A stretch of 22,635 nt of DNA from contig NC_049980.1 of the NCBI RefSeq assembly GCF_000003815.2, positions 16,055,576 to 16,078,210 of the forward strand, given 5' to 3'. The notes below the pieces were generated by a model. The model had not been told where the DNA came from, made no database searches, and saw only the letters and a list, made by a program, of their open reading frames with translations. This document shows, piece after piece, positions 9,101 through 19,556 of the stretch (position 1 is the first letter of the stretch; every line of letters begins with the position of its first letter). The position numbers and the translations under genes were made by a program. The stretch is from Branchiostoma floridae (Eukaryota; Chordata; Leptocardii; Amphioxiformes; Branchiostomatidae).

Positions 9101-10227
9101 TAGAATGCGGTTTCAAACGTACAATACATACTGTCAAAACGTTTGTGATCTTGTAGTTATGTGGTTCTGAAGACAGAACTTTGTTCCATTTAGTTTCATG
9201 GCAAGCTGCTAGGGGTTCAAATCTACACCACTTTCATTAAAAGCTATCTGCCACCAAAGAATTAAGATAGGCCAAAACTATACCTCCATTTTTCACGGAG
9301 GTAATGGTAACGGACCTTTGCGGTCGCCGTCTAGTCTTAATATAAGACCCTATTCACCAGTGCTGTATAATCGCTGTGCGTTGTCCGAGGATTTGTTTTC
9401 ATGCCAAACGTGTAGGGTGGAATCAAGGTCAATTTTGTTTCAGAATCGTTGGGCCAGCTCTTTATAACGTTACGTAGGAATCAATGTACCGACTTATAGT
9501 CTAACGAAGAAAATACATGCCAATGTTTGCATGAATGTATACAACCAGATGGAAACGATTCTTAGGAACATTTTCCATTGATGTAAGATATTCCACCTGC
9601 TGGACTCATTATGAAGTGTGTACAGGATACGTACAGTGTAGTTGCTTTTGTCTATGTGCAAGTCTTCCAAGTGATGTCTGGCTGCGACATATGGCGAGCA
9701 ACCGTGTCGACTGTGATAATTCCATCATTCATTCTTACTAGCAGCATGTAAATCACATGATAGATTTTCCTCAAGAGCTTGAGTAGCATCAGCGCAAAGA
9801 ATCTGTATGGAGTGAACATTTCCATGTCGAATCCATCTCCTATCTATCTGTAATCGATTCGCAAATCATCCTGTGACAGTTGAAGGCTTTATCCAAAAGA
9901 GAACAAACTTGTAAATGTTACCTGCTGATAAGTAGCAGATAATATATGTATTAAAGAGCCAAGTGTTGGCTTTGGCATTTTTTTAAAGTAAATGTGTCTT
10001 TTTTTCGTAGTGCTGGCTAATAAAACACACCACGCCAGTCTTTGTGTACATTATCGGAGAACTCATGTCTGAAATGATCCATCAAATTGTTTTCCAATGG
10101 AACCAAATGAAAGCACAGAGGAAGCAAGTAAACGATCAAATAGTTACTATAAAGATAGACTGGAAAGTGATCAGCAACAATTATGATTAACGACACTGAA
10201 CGGAGTTCTGTTGTCTTGAGGCATGAT
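9101..10227. other. Intergenic stretch without recognised genes
   Basis: AT-rich. A small hairpin (TACCTCC...GGAGGTA, 9281-9303) and the 11-mer TCGCCGTCTAG (9324-9334) are the only structures noted. The open frames here are short and unlike known proteins. Confidence 0.5.
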
Positions 10228-10347
10228 TATATTTCAGCCATACATAGTATGGTGAAATATATTGTATTCGTAATGTTTCTTTCTTTTTATATTTCAGCCA
10301 TGCATAGTATGGTGAAATATATTGTCTTCGTAATGTTTCTTCTTTCT
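10228..10347 (+). repeat. Two-copy 60-bp tandem repeat, each with a palindrome
   Basis: Units 10228-10287 and 10288-10347 are nearly identical. Each has ATATTTCAGCCATAC then GTATGGTGAAATAT, which are reverse complements apart from one unpaired G. A similar palindrome is at 13557-13593. All three lie directly before a (TTTC)n-CTCCTGTC head of the repeat family. Confidence 0.85.
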
Positions 10348-10353
10348 TTCTTT

Positions 10354-11230
10354 CTCCTGTCAAATCTTCAAAGTGATTCATCTCCGCCGTTCCTCAACCA
10401 AATGCCCTGAAATTTGGCACATGGGTAGAATGACCCGATACCTTGATGCTGTTTTCTCATTTTTTTCATATCTGCCTCTAAAATGATTTTATTGAGGTTT
10501 AAAGGTCATGTTTTGACCAAAACGGTATATTTGGGCCCCCTGTACCCTGGTCTTACAATGGAATGGCCTGAAATTTGGTGTAGATAGGCATTAGATAGTT
10601 GGTAAAATGATCCAAGTAAAAGTTTTGACATACACTACTTTAAAATGATTAATTTTGGCACATTCTGAGGGGAAATTTGTTTTCTTTTGGCCTCCTGACG
10701 TGACCTTCCGTGACCCCGCACAGAGCCCACACCTGTGCGCGAAGAGGGCGAAGGCTAATTAATATTCATAAGCGGGGCCCCACGATTCCGTATATACTGC
10801 AGTGTTCCCGCCAGAATTTTTTTCGGGGGCCGCCGAAGAACGCCGAAGGCCCCGGCCCGGCAGGGTCCAGGGGCAGAGCCCGTTGGGGGTCCCAGGGGGG
10901 CGAAGCCCGCCTGAAACTCTTGCACTTTAGGCTATTCAGAACGCTTATTGTATCAGTTTTTAGGGGCATTTCTGTGATAATCGCAGCAGTCACTTAACTT
11001 CTCTTCAGGAGTTTAGCGTAACAGTATTTCAGGTCAAACCGTCAAAGGCAACTAAAACAAACTTTAACGTTAATGACTTCAACAGTACTTATAACTTTTG
11101 TCCGGTTTGCCATCCGAAGTTGAATCGCTAGCGATGGTATTTTCGCTGCGCTATTTTTAGAAGGTTCCGTTTATCACGGAACTGCTGTTGTTTCAGAAAT
11201 CTCACGGACTTATGCTTACAAACACGTAAA
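10354..11230 (+). repeat. Family copy 1 (type I, GC-rich body)
   Basis: Starts CTCCTGTCAAATCTTC and carries the promoter-like block at 10741-10797, with the CCAAT portion deleted. It then has a GC-rich body (about 10806-10915: GGGGGCCGCCGAA, GGGTCCAGGGGCAG, GGCGAAGCCC). It ends in a segment shared with the copies at 16380-16640 and 17105-17395 (AATCGCAGCAGTCACTTA, TTCGCTGCGC). Confidence 0.75.
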
Positions 11231-11239
11231 TTCCTTACT

Positions 11240-11815
11240 TGTGTTTCTTCTTCTTCTTTCTTTCTCCTGTCAAATCTTCAAAGCGATTCATCTCCGTCGT
11301 TCTTGGATCGAATGACTTGAAATTTGGCACAAGGGTAGAGTGGGCCAATACCCACGTGCTTTTTTTTCATTTTTTGAAAAATGACTTTAAAATGATTTTA
11401 TTTAAGTTCTTTTGCGATTTTCTGACCAAACTTTTCATTTGAGCCTCCTGTGCCCTGGTATTAAGTCCAAAGTACCCAAAATTTGGTATGGTAGTGCATG
11501 GTATGTTTACTTACAGGACTTCGTTATCATTTTTAGTTAAAAACCACTTCAAAATGATTTATCGGGGAATTCCCCCTCAATTCCTACGATTTGGGGCGTC
11601 AGCAATAGAACGCATGGTCAACTCCAGGCCACCTGCGTGTAAATCAATTAACCGTTCAGCCAACCAGCAACCAGAAGCACGCCACCGTAGAGCAGCTGGC
11701 AGCTGGCCCACCCCGTGTAAATCAATTAGCCGTTCAGCCAATCAGCAACTAGAAGCAACAGATTATGAATCTGATTGGCTAAGCTTCGCGCGATATTTGG
11801 ATCCGGCCATTTAAG
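11240..11815 (+). repeat. Family copy 2 (diverged, truncated)
   Basis: Begins CTTTCTCCTGTCAAATC and can be followed through CTTGAAATTTGGCACAAGGG and CCTGTGCCCTGGT, then diverges. It contains a 78-bp-spaced duplication of GTGTAAATCAATTA...CGTTCAGCCAA (11637 and 11715). It ends with an inverted CCAAT pair (AGCCAATCAG, then CTGATTGGCT). Confidence 0.6.
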
Positions 11816-11953
11816 ATTTTACGGGGGTCAGAGACATTTGTTTGACCGTATGATAGCAAATGCAAAGCATACAGGAATATACTGTAAAATTCTATAAAAA
11901 CAAACAAATATTTCCAGACAGAGACATGGTATAAACAAGGAAAGACATATTCA

Positions 11954-13312
11954 GGTGGAGTGGACCAATACCTTGATGAATTTTTCTCATTTTTGTCATA
12001 TCTGCCTCTTAAATGATTTTATTGAGGTTGAAAGGTCACGTTTTGACCAAAACGGTATATTTTGGCCCTCTGTACCCTGGTCTTACAATGGAATGGCCTG
12101 AAATTTGGTATAAATAGGCATTAGATAGTTGGTAAAATGATCCAAGTAAAATTTTTGTCATAAACTACTTTAAAATGATTAATTTCAGTACTTTTCTGAG
12201 GGGAAATTGGATTTCTTTCGGCCTCCTCCCGTACGTGACCCCACACACCTGCGACAGCCTGCGCTTTGGGGAGAGATAATTGAATTTAAAGAGCCAGCCA
12301 ATCAGCGCCGAGAAGGCGAATGCTAATTAATATTCATAAGCTGGCTTCCAATGCCGTATATACAGACAAAACACATGCAAATTACAGCATTACAGTGGCC
12401 ATATGTCACCCTGTGCCCGGTTTAAAATTGTAGTTTGCGAGGACTTGGAGTTCAGACAGGGTCATTTGTAGCGGACGGTACGCATGCATTGAACGTTAGA
12501 ATACAAGTCTTTGACGTTGAATTAACCAACATTCCGCATGGCGATATCCATCATTTTTGACAGATTTGACTTTGGAAGGCCGGGGTTAGTCCTTGGGTTA
12601 GTTGAGACAATCGAGAAAATGTAACTTGGCGGAAAACGCGGGAAAATTGGCCAGTTTGCGTTTAGTTTTGATACGTAGGTTTGACAGTGGCGAAAATGAT
12701 TATTTTCTCATCAATATTTCTCGTCATAATCATTTAAACTGTAAATCTAAACAATTGGCTTACATGTGCAATTTGTAAATGAATAAAGATCAGTACTTAA
12801 ATGATGTGTAATTTATTGCTCTTCGTCAATAGATCAGCATTTTTTTTATAGTGGCCATATGTCTATAGTGGCAACATTTCTCTCCCTGTACTGGAAAGAG
12901 CAAATGTAGTTACTTCTAGTTCAAAAGGAGCTTATAACGGTACTTAGACCTAGTTGTCGTAGTGGAAATTGTTGAATGGTTTCATGTAATTTCATGATGC
13001 ATATTTTCTGAATGGAAGGTGCGATGCTTTTTTTTCACTTTTGGAAAAATAGAAGCTGCCGCGATTCTAATAACTAATTCGTTATGCATAGGGGCTCCTG
13101 TGAAAGTGTATATTCTTCCACATTGGCCCGGAGCATATTTGGCAAGCTCCGTTTTGACCTGGAATCAATTCACAATATTAGTTTCCTTTTGGGGATAAGT
13201 TACTGTTAGAATGTTCCATTTTTGAGCAGGGGTGACTTGGAACATGTTGCATGGGAATGGGTATGGCTGAAATATGCTGTATTTGCACCCAAGCATATGT
13301 CGGCCTTTCTAG
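11954..13312 (+). repeat. Family copy 3 (type II body, 5' truncated)
   Basis: Enters the family at GGTGGAGTGGACCAATACC. It has the full promoter-like block at 12296-12363, then the type II body (CAGTGGCCATATG, TGTGCCCGGTTT, GAGTTCAGACAGGG, CATTCCGCATGGC). It ends with the shared tail at CGGCCTTTCTAG. Relative to the copy at 13612 it lacks the segment around 14490-15070. Confidence 0.75.
12296..12363 (+). promoter_or_regulatory. Promoter-like block inside repeat family (copy 3 as example)
   Basis: GCCAATCAGCG, then GAGAAGGCGAA, GCTAATTAATATTCATAAGC and CCGTATATAC. The same order occurs at 14062-14132, 16284-16354, 16908-16976 and (without CCAAT) 10741-10797. CCAAT, an AT-rich core with an octamer-like ATTCAT, and a TATA-like box about 50 nt after CCAAT are the layout of a pol II promoter. 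Function is inferred. Confidence 0.4.
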
Positions 13313-13554
13313 TTCTTTCTTTCTTTCTCCTGTCAAATCTTCAAAGTGATTCATCTCCGCCGTTCCTGGACCGAATGACCTGAAATTTGGCACAGGGGTA
13401 GAATGGGCCAATACCTTGATGCTTTTTTCTCAGTTTTTTCATATCTGCCTCTAAAATGATTTTATTGAGATTTTTTGGTCAATTTTATTTTGGCCCCTGT
13501 ACCCTGGTATTACAACCAAATGAGCTGAAATTTGACAGAGATGTGCCTTGATAA
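13313..13554 (+). repeat. Family copy 4 (short head-only copy)
   Basis: Head and early body only, ending GACAGAGATGTGCCTTGATAA, the same phrase that closes each 163-bp monomer at 15459-16110. It is joined to the next copy through a palindrome (13557-13593). Confidence 0.7.
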
Positions 13555-13611
13555 TTATATTTCAGCCATACCAGATATGGTATGGTGAAATATATTGTAT
13601 TCGTAATGTTT

Positions 13612-15458
13612 CTTTCTTTCTTTCTTTCTTTCTCCTGTCAAATCTTCAAATCGAATCATCTCCGTCGTTCCGGGACCGAATGACCTGAAATTTGGCACAA
13701 GAGTAGAGTGGGTCAATACCGAGGTGCTTTTTTCTCATTTTTTTCATATCTGCCTCTAAAATGATTTTATTGAAGTTTAAAGGTCACGTTTTGACCACAA
13801 CGGTATATTTTGACCCCCTGTACCATTGAATTACAATGGAATGACCTTAAATTTGGTGTAGATAGGCATTAGATAGTTGGTAAAATGATCCAAGTAAAAT
13901 TTTTGGCATGAACCAATTTCAAATTATTAATTTCTGCACTTTTCTGAGGGGAAATTGGTTTTCTTTCGGCCTTCTCCCGTGAACTCCCGTGACCCCAGAG
14001 CCCACAGGCGCCAGGTGCCAGCGGTCTGGGGAGAGCGAGAGTTAATTACTTTATGGACGCCAGCCAATCAGCGACGAGAAAGGCGAATGCTAGTTAATAT
14101 TCATAAGCAGGGCCTTGCAATCCCGTTTATACACAAACAGATGCATATTACAGCCTTACAGTGGCCATATGTTACCCTGTGCCCGGTTTGAAATTGTAGT
14201 TTGCGAGGATTTGGAGTTCAGACAGGGTCATTTGAGCGGTAGCGGACGGTACGCGTGCATTGAACGTCAGAATACAAGTCTGTGTCGATGAATTTACCAA
14301 CATTCCGCATGGCACTATCAATCATTTTTGGCAGATTTGACTTTGGGGGTTAGTTGAGACAATCGAGAAAATCTTACTTGGCAGAAAACGCGGGAAAATT
14401 GGACAGTTTGCGTTTAGTTTTGATACGTAAGTTTGACAGTGGCGAGAATGCATGTATTTTTTCCCAAACAAATGTAGGTACTTCTAACGTTAGTGTTGTT
14501 GTTGTTCTTTTTTGACGTAAACTTTGTACATTCAAATTGTAAGTAACTTTAAACTGCCAGAGTTTGAGCCCAATAAAACACTCTTAGTACCAGAGTATCA
14601 CCACTGACCTCCGAAAAGAAACCCCCGAACAAGGTAGAAACTCCTATCCTCCTGGTCTCGCACGCTACGAGCAGGAAATTACAACACTCAGACAAGATTA
14701 CGTCCGATGGCTGATTGCATACAAAGTAAAACAATTTAACAGTGGTATGCAGGGCATATACTTAACAAAGAATTCGAAGGAAAATGAAATATATAGATAA
14801 AGCCAAATCAAGTTAACTTGTTGGTCCTGGGATTTTTCAGAAAAGAAATGAAGCGACAGGGTGGTAAAATTCTTGTAAAAATTCGAGACGTGTCCGTTTA
14901 TGTAATGGCTCATACAAAACAAGAAGATTGAAGTTTTTAGCTTGAAAAAAAACAACAATAACAACACACTCCTACTATACAACACCTGCAGCTGCTTGAC
15001 AATTATTAAAACGTATGCCCTACTTGATTAAAAAAAGTTCAATGCAATAATAAATGTACCCACATCACAAGGAGATTATGACGGTACTTAGACCTAGTTA
15101 TCGAAGTGGAAATTGTTGAATGGCGTCATGTAATTTCATGATGAAAATCTTCTGAATGGAAGATGCGTTTTTTTTCACTCTCGGAAAAATAGGAGCTGCC
15201 GAAATTCTAAAAGCCAATCAGTTATGCATAGGCGCTCCTGTGGAAGATTATATTCTTCCATATGGGCCCGGTTCATATTGGGCAAGCTCTGTTTTGACCT
15301 GGAATCAATTCACAATATTAGTTCTCTTTTGGGGATAACTTACAGTTTAAATATTGCACTTTTGCGCAGGGGTGACTTGGAACAGTCCAATGTTGCGTGG
15401 GAATGGGTATGGCTGAAATATGCTGTATTTGCACCCAAGCAAATGTCGGCCTTTCTAG
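13612..15458 (+). repeat. Family copy 5 (type II, most complete)
   Basis: About 1.85 kb from the (TTTC)n-CTCCTGTC head to the GGCCTTTCTAG tail. The promoter-like block is at 14062-14132 and the type II body at about 14155-14450. A middle segment at 14490-15070 is also found, with a deletion, in the last copy. The best starting point for a consensus. Confidence 0.75.
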
Positions 15459-16110
15459 TGCCCTCATATAAATTCGATAACACTTTTGGTGTACAGTACA
15501 ACAAAATGCTTATTTTTGCGATTTTTTGACCAATTTTTGACCAAAAAAGGACACTTTTGGCCCCTGTACCCTGGTATTACAACCAAATGAGCTGAAATTT
15601 GACAGAGATATGCCTTGATAATGTCCCCATATAAATTCAATAACACTTTTGGTGTATAGTACAACAAAGTGCTTATTTTTGCGATGTTTTGACCAATTTT
15701 TGACCAAAAAAGGACACTTTTGGCTCCTCTACCTTGGTATTGCAACCGAATGAACTGAAATTTGACAGAGATGTGCCTTGATAATGCCCTCATATAAATT
15801 CGATAACACTTTTGGTGTACAGTACAACAAAATGCTTATTTTTGCGATTTTTTGACCAATTTTTGACCAAAAAAGGACACTTTTGGCCCCTGTACCCTGG
15901 TATTACAACCAAATGAGCTGAAATTCGACAGAGATATGCCTTGATAATGCCCCCATATAAATTCAATAACACTTTTGGTGTATAGTGCAACAAAATGCTT
16001 AGTTTTGCGATTTTTGGCCAATTTTTGACCAAAAAAGGACACTTTTGGCTCCTGTACCCTGGTATTACAATTAAATGACCTGAAATTTGGTATAGATAGG
16101 CATTAGATAC
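15459..16110 (+). repeat. 163-bp tandem array, four monomers, ABAB pattern
   Basis: Monomers begin at 15459, 15622, 15785 and 15948, an exact 163-bp period. Monomers 1 and 3 differ visibly by a single base (TTTGAC versus TTCGAC). Monomers 2 and 4 share variants absent from 1 and 3 (CCCCATATAAATTCAATAAC, TGTATAGT, GGCTCC). The higher-order unit is therefore 326 bp. The monomer derives from the head region of the larger family. Confidence 0.9.
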
Positions 16111-16654
16111 TTGGTAACAAGATTCAAGTAAAATTTTCGACATAAACAACTTTAAAATGATTAATTTTGGCACTTTTCTGAGGGGAAATTTGTTTTCTTT
16201 TGGCCTCCTGACGTGACCTTCCGTTACCCCGCACAGAGCCACACCTGTGCGCGTCAGCCGGAGAGTTAATTGAATCAAAGACCTAGCCAGTCAGCGAAGA
16301 GGAGGCCAAAGGCTAATTAATATTCATAAGCGGGGCCTCATGATCCCGTATATAGCAGTGTTCCCGCCAGGGGGAGCGAAGCCCGCCTAAGGCTCTCGCA
16401 TTTTAGACTATTCAGAAGGCTTTATATTGTATCAGTTCTTAGGGGCATATCTATGATAATCGCAGCAGTCACTTAACTTCTCTTCAGGAGTTTAGCGTAA
16501 CACTATTTCAGGTCAAACCGTCAAAGGCAACTAAAAACAAACTTTAACGTTACTGAGTTCAACAGTACTTATAACTTGTTATCCGAAGTTGAAACGCTAG
16601 CGATGGTATTTTCGCTGCGCTGTTAGCTCCGTGCGACTGTTGTTGACGGTCTTA
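16111..16654 (+). repeat. Family copy 6 (type I body with internal deletion)
   Basis: Continues out of the 163-bp array into GGCATTAGATACTTGG, the promoter-like block at 16284-16354, then CCGCCAGGGGGAGCGAAGCCC. Compared with copy 1, about 85 bp of the GC-rich body is missing between CCGCCAG and GCGAAGCCC. It ends at TTCGCTGCGC...GTTGACGGTCTT. Confidence 0.75.
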
Positions 16655-18648
16655 TAACGGTATATTTTGCACCCCTGTACCCTGGTCTGAGTAACATTTG
16701 GTATAGATAGGCATAAGATAGTTGGTAAAATGATCCAAGTAAAATTTTTGGCATAAAGTACTGTAAAAGGCTTAATTACAGCACTTTTTTGAGGGGAAAT
16801 TGGTTTTCTTTCGTTCTCCATGCCATGACCTTTCGAACGTTCACCCCACAGAGCCGACATCTGCACCTGCGTCTAGCCGGCAGGACGAGTTAATTCAATT
16901 AATGGTTCAGCCAATCAGCGAAGAGGAAAGCGAAGGCTAATTAATATTCATAAGCGGGACCACACAATACGTTAACTTGAAGACTCAGGCCGTACAGACT
17001 TCTCGCCAGGATTTTTTCAAAGCGTCGGACAGGGGTCCGGGGGCCGCCGAATGTCCCTGGCGGGGTCCAGGGGCAGGGCCACTGTGGGGGGGACCCAGGT
17101 GGGCGAAGCCCCCCCGGAAGCTCTTGCATTTTAGACTATTGAGAAGGCTTCTTTTATCAGTTTTTTTAGGGCCATATCTACGATAATCGTAGCAGTCACT
17201 TACTTCTCTTCAGCAGTTTGACTTTAAAATATTTCGGGTCAAAGCTTCAAAGACAACTAAAACCTCATAAACAACAAACTTTACTTAGCTCAACAGTATA
17301 CAAAAATATTGTACGGGTTGCCATCCTTAGTTGAAGCGCTTATTTATAGCGCTAGTATCTTCGCTGCGCCGTTAGCCGCCGTGCGACTTTTGTTGACGGT
17401 CTGATATCCCTACGTCGCCGCCTCGCTGATATTCCCACGGACATGTTTCAAGAAAAATACCCAGCAAAAAACGCTGTTCTGCGTCAAATTCTATTCTATA
17501 AAACATGTGGGACTCAGTGTTACAGTCTAAATATTTTGTAGAAGCACCGCTGTAGGAAAGAAGGTCCAAGCAATGTAAAACATCACGTAGCATGAAGTTC
17601 GCTGTCAACTGGCACACAGCACATGACTGTTTGAAACTCTAAGTCTAATCAACAGCCGTGTTTGATTGATAGCCGGCGGTCCTTTGATGAAGTCAGCGAA
17701 AGGTGCGTTAGTTAGAAAATCTGCGTTTAGTTTTGATACGTAATTATAAGTTAGACAGTGGCGAGAATGATTATTTTCTCATCAATATTTCTCTTCAGAA
17801 TTATTTGAACTTAATTGTACATCTAAACAATTGGCTTACCTGTGCAATGTTTATATGATTAATGATCAGTGTACTGAAATCATGTGTAACGTATGGCTTC
17901 TAGTCAATAGATCAGCATTTTCTCTATAGTGACCACCTGTCTATAGTGGCCACATTTCCTAGTGCTGTTGTTGTTTGACATAAACTTTGAACATTTAAAT
18001 TGTAAGTAACTTTAAACTGCCAGAGTTTCAGCCCCATAAAACACTCTCAGCGCCGGGGCATGAACAGACTGACCAGACAGACGAAAATAAATCCTCGAAC
18101 AAGGTTCAATCGTATCTTCCGGGTCTGGCAGGAAGTTGTTAAACTAAAATAAGAATAGGCTCGATGGCTGATTGCATACAAAGTAAAACAGTTTAACAGT
18201 TTTACAGCTTGAAGAAAACAAACGCTCCTACAGTACCTGCACCTGCTTGATAATTATTAAATCGTATGCCCTACTTGAATAAAAAAAGTTCACTGCAATA
18301 ATAGATGTACCCACATCACAAGGAGCTTATACTTTTTTAAAGTTACACCTAGTTATCGTACTGAAAATTGTTAATGACATTACATGAAGTCATTCAACAA
18401 TTTTCAGTCATGATGAAAATTTCTGAATGGAAGGTGTGATTATTGTCATTTTCTGAAAAATAGAAGCAAGCTCTGTTTTTACCTGGAATCAATTCACAAT
18501 ACCAGTCCACTTTGGGGGATAATGTACTGTTAAGAGGATGTTCCATTTTTGCGCAGGGGTGATTTGGAACAGTCCAATGTTGCGTGGGAAGGGGTGTGGC
18601 TGAAATATGCTGTATTTGCTCTTAAGCAAATGTCAGCCTTTCTAGTTG
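16655..18648 (+). repeat. Family copy 7 (type I body followed by type II 3' half)
   Basis: Starts within the family at ACGGTATATTTTG. The promoter-like block is at 16908-16976 and the GC-rich type I body at about 17010-17130. A private segment lies at about 17400-17690. From about 17712 it carries the 3' half shared with the type II copies (GCGTTTAGTTTTGATACGTA onward), ending GCCTTTCTAG. Both body modules thus occur in one copy. Confidence 0.7.
18360..18408. repeat. Inverted duplication inside copy 7
   Basis: Arms 18360-18378 and 18389-18408 are reverse complements except for one extra base. Other copies have only the forward version (GGAAATTGTTGAATGG...TCATGTAATTTCATGATG), so the reverse arm is new to this copy. 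Confidence 0.75.
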
Positions 18649-19548
18649 GTTATTGGTAATATTCATCTGCAAAATCACCTTGCTGTGGTTAAAAAATGCG
18701 TCAGAGAAAAGTTGAGTGTACAGGATAACAATTAAACGAAGCCTGTTTAGATTTAACATTCACGTCAAGTTATGACTTTGGAAATTGAACCTCCTTTATG
18801 GTTTCCACCCTGTGTGAAATGCGTTGAAACTTCATGCATTCCTTATTTCTGTCGAGAGATGATGTGATTTTCAGATCTTTTCAAACAAATGCTGCAAGGT
18901 GCCATGATATTTATTCAATTTCATTTCAAGTTTTCTAAACTTTCAAACCTTTGTAAGGTCTGTAGAGAGCTTGTATTCTGGTTGACGCCTGCGAACTGAA
19001 AGAATTTTCAGTGTTTTTATATGTAGTGGTAACGCCACGCCACAAAGCGAGTTTAATGACAACTGCAGCATTTTACACCTTTGATACATGAAGGTTGAAC
19101 ATCCAGCAATAACAAAAATAAAGAATACATGTGAATTAAGCAAATAGAAAGATTCTCTTAAGATTCAGTCGTTTCAGATAGCATCCCCTAACTATTATCA
19201 GTGACTGAGAATGGGTCACGTATACACCACTATTGACAGACATATTCTCTTTAAAGAATTCGTCTAGTCGCTGAAGTTATTTTTACACCATGTCTATTTG
19301 AAGATGATTGCCGTCCATCACAAAACAGACACGTGACAAATCAAAATTGTTTCTGGTACAACCTAAAGGTGAGCACTGCAATACCGACAATATATATATA
19401 TTTCGCCTGCAAGCTTGACTACACTACAAGATCATCATTACTTCTATCTATGATACCATACATATTCGTGTTTTTTTTCTTCTTCATGCAATTTCACAAT
19501 GTCCACTGTAATGTATAATGACCTCCCTGGCAACAAAAACAATAATTA
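18649..19548. other. Intergenic stretch without recognised genes
   Basis: AT-rich, with a short (AT)n run near 19390. No repeat copies of the preceding family and no coding sequence that I recognise. Confidence 0.5.
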
Positions 19549-19556
19549 AGAGCTAC

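Larger units (their letters stand above)
10228..18648 (+). repeat. Complex repeat cluster: head-to-tail truncated copies of one non-coding family
   Basis: The same blocks recur in the same orientation. They are (TTTC)n-CTCCTGTCAAATCTTCAAAG; GACCTGAAATTTGGCACA; ATATCTGCCTCTAAAATGAT; CTGTACCCTGGT; GATAGGCATTAGATAGTTGG; a promoter-like block around TTAATATTCATAAG; a body of one of two types; GCGTTTAGTTTTGATACGTA; and a tail ending GCTGAAATATGCTGTATTTG...GGCCTTTCTAG. Copies start near 10354, 11240, 11954, 13313, 13612, 15459 and 16655. There is no ORF with transposase or reverse-transcriptase character, so the family is non-autonomous or satellite-like. Confidence 0.85.

Noticed and set aside
9195-9225. 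tRNA-like B-box GGTTCAAATCT
   Set aside because: The only A-box-like sequence is far too close, and no cloverleaf can be drawn.
10183-10410. 75-codon frame with a repeated hydrophobic segment resembling a membrane protein
   Set aside because: It is a translation of the 60-bp tandem repeat and TTTC tract, so the hydrophobicity comes from composition.
11637-11760. 78-bp spaced duplication considered as a CRISPR-like array
   Set aside because: Only two degenerate units in an animal repeat region; it is local duplication within the repeat family.
15790-16278. 162-codon minus-strand open frame with an internally repeated protein-like sequence
   Set aside because: The repetition simply reflects the 163-bp DNA tandem array, and no residue pattern suggests selection on protein.
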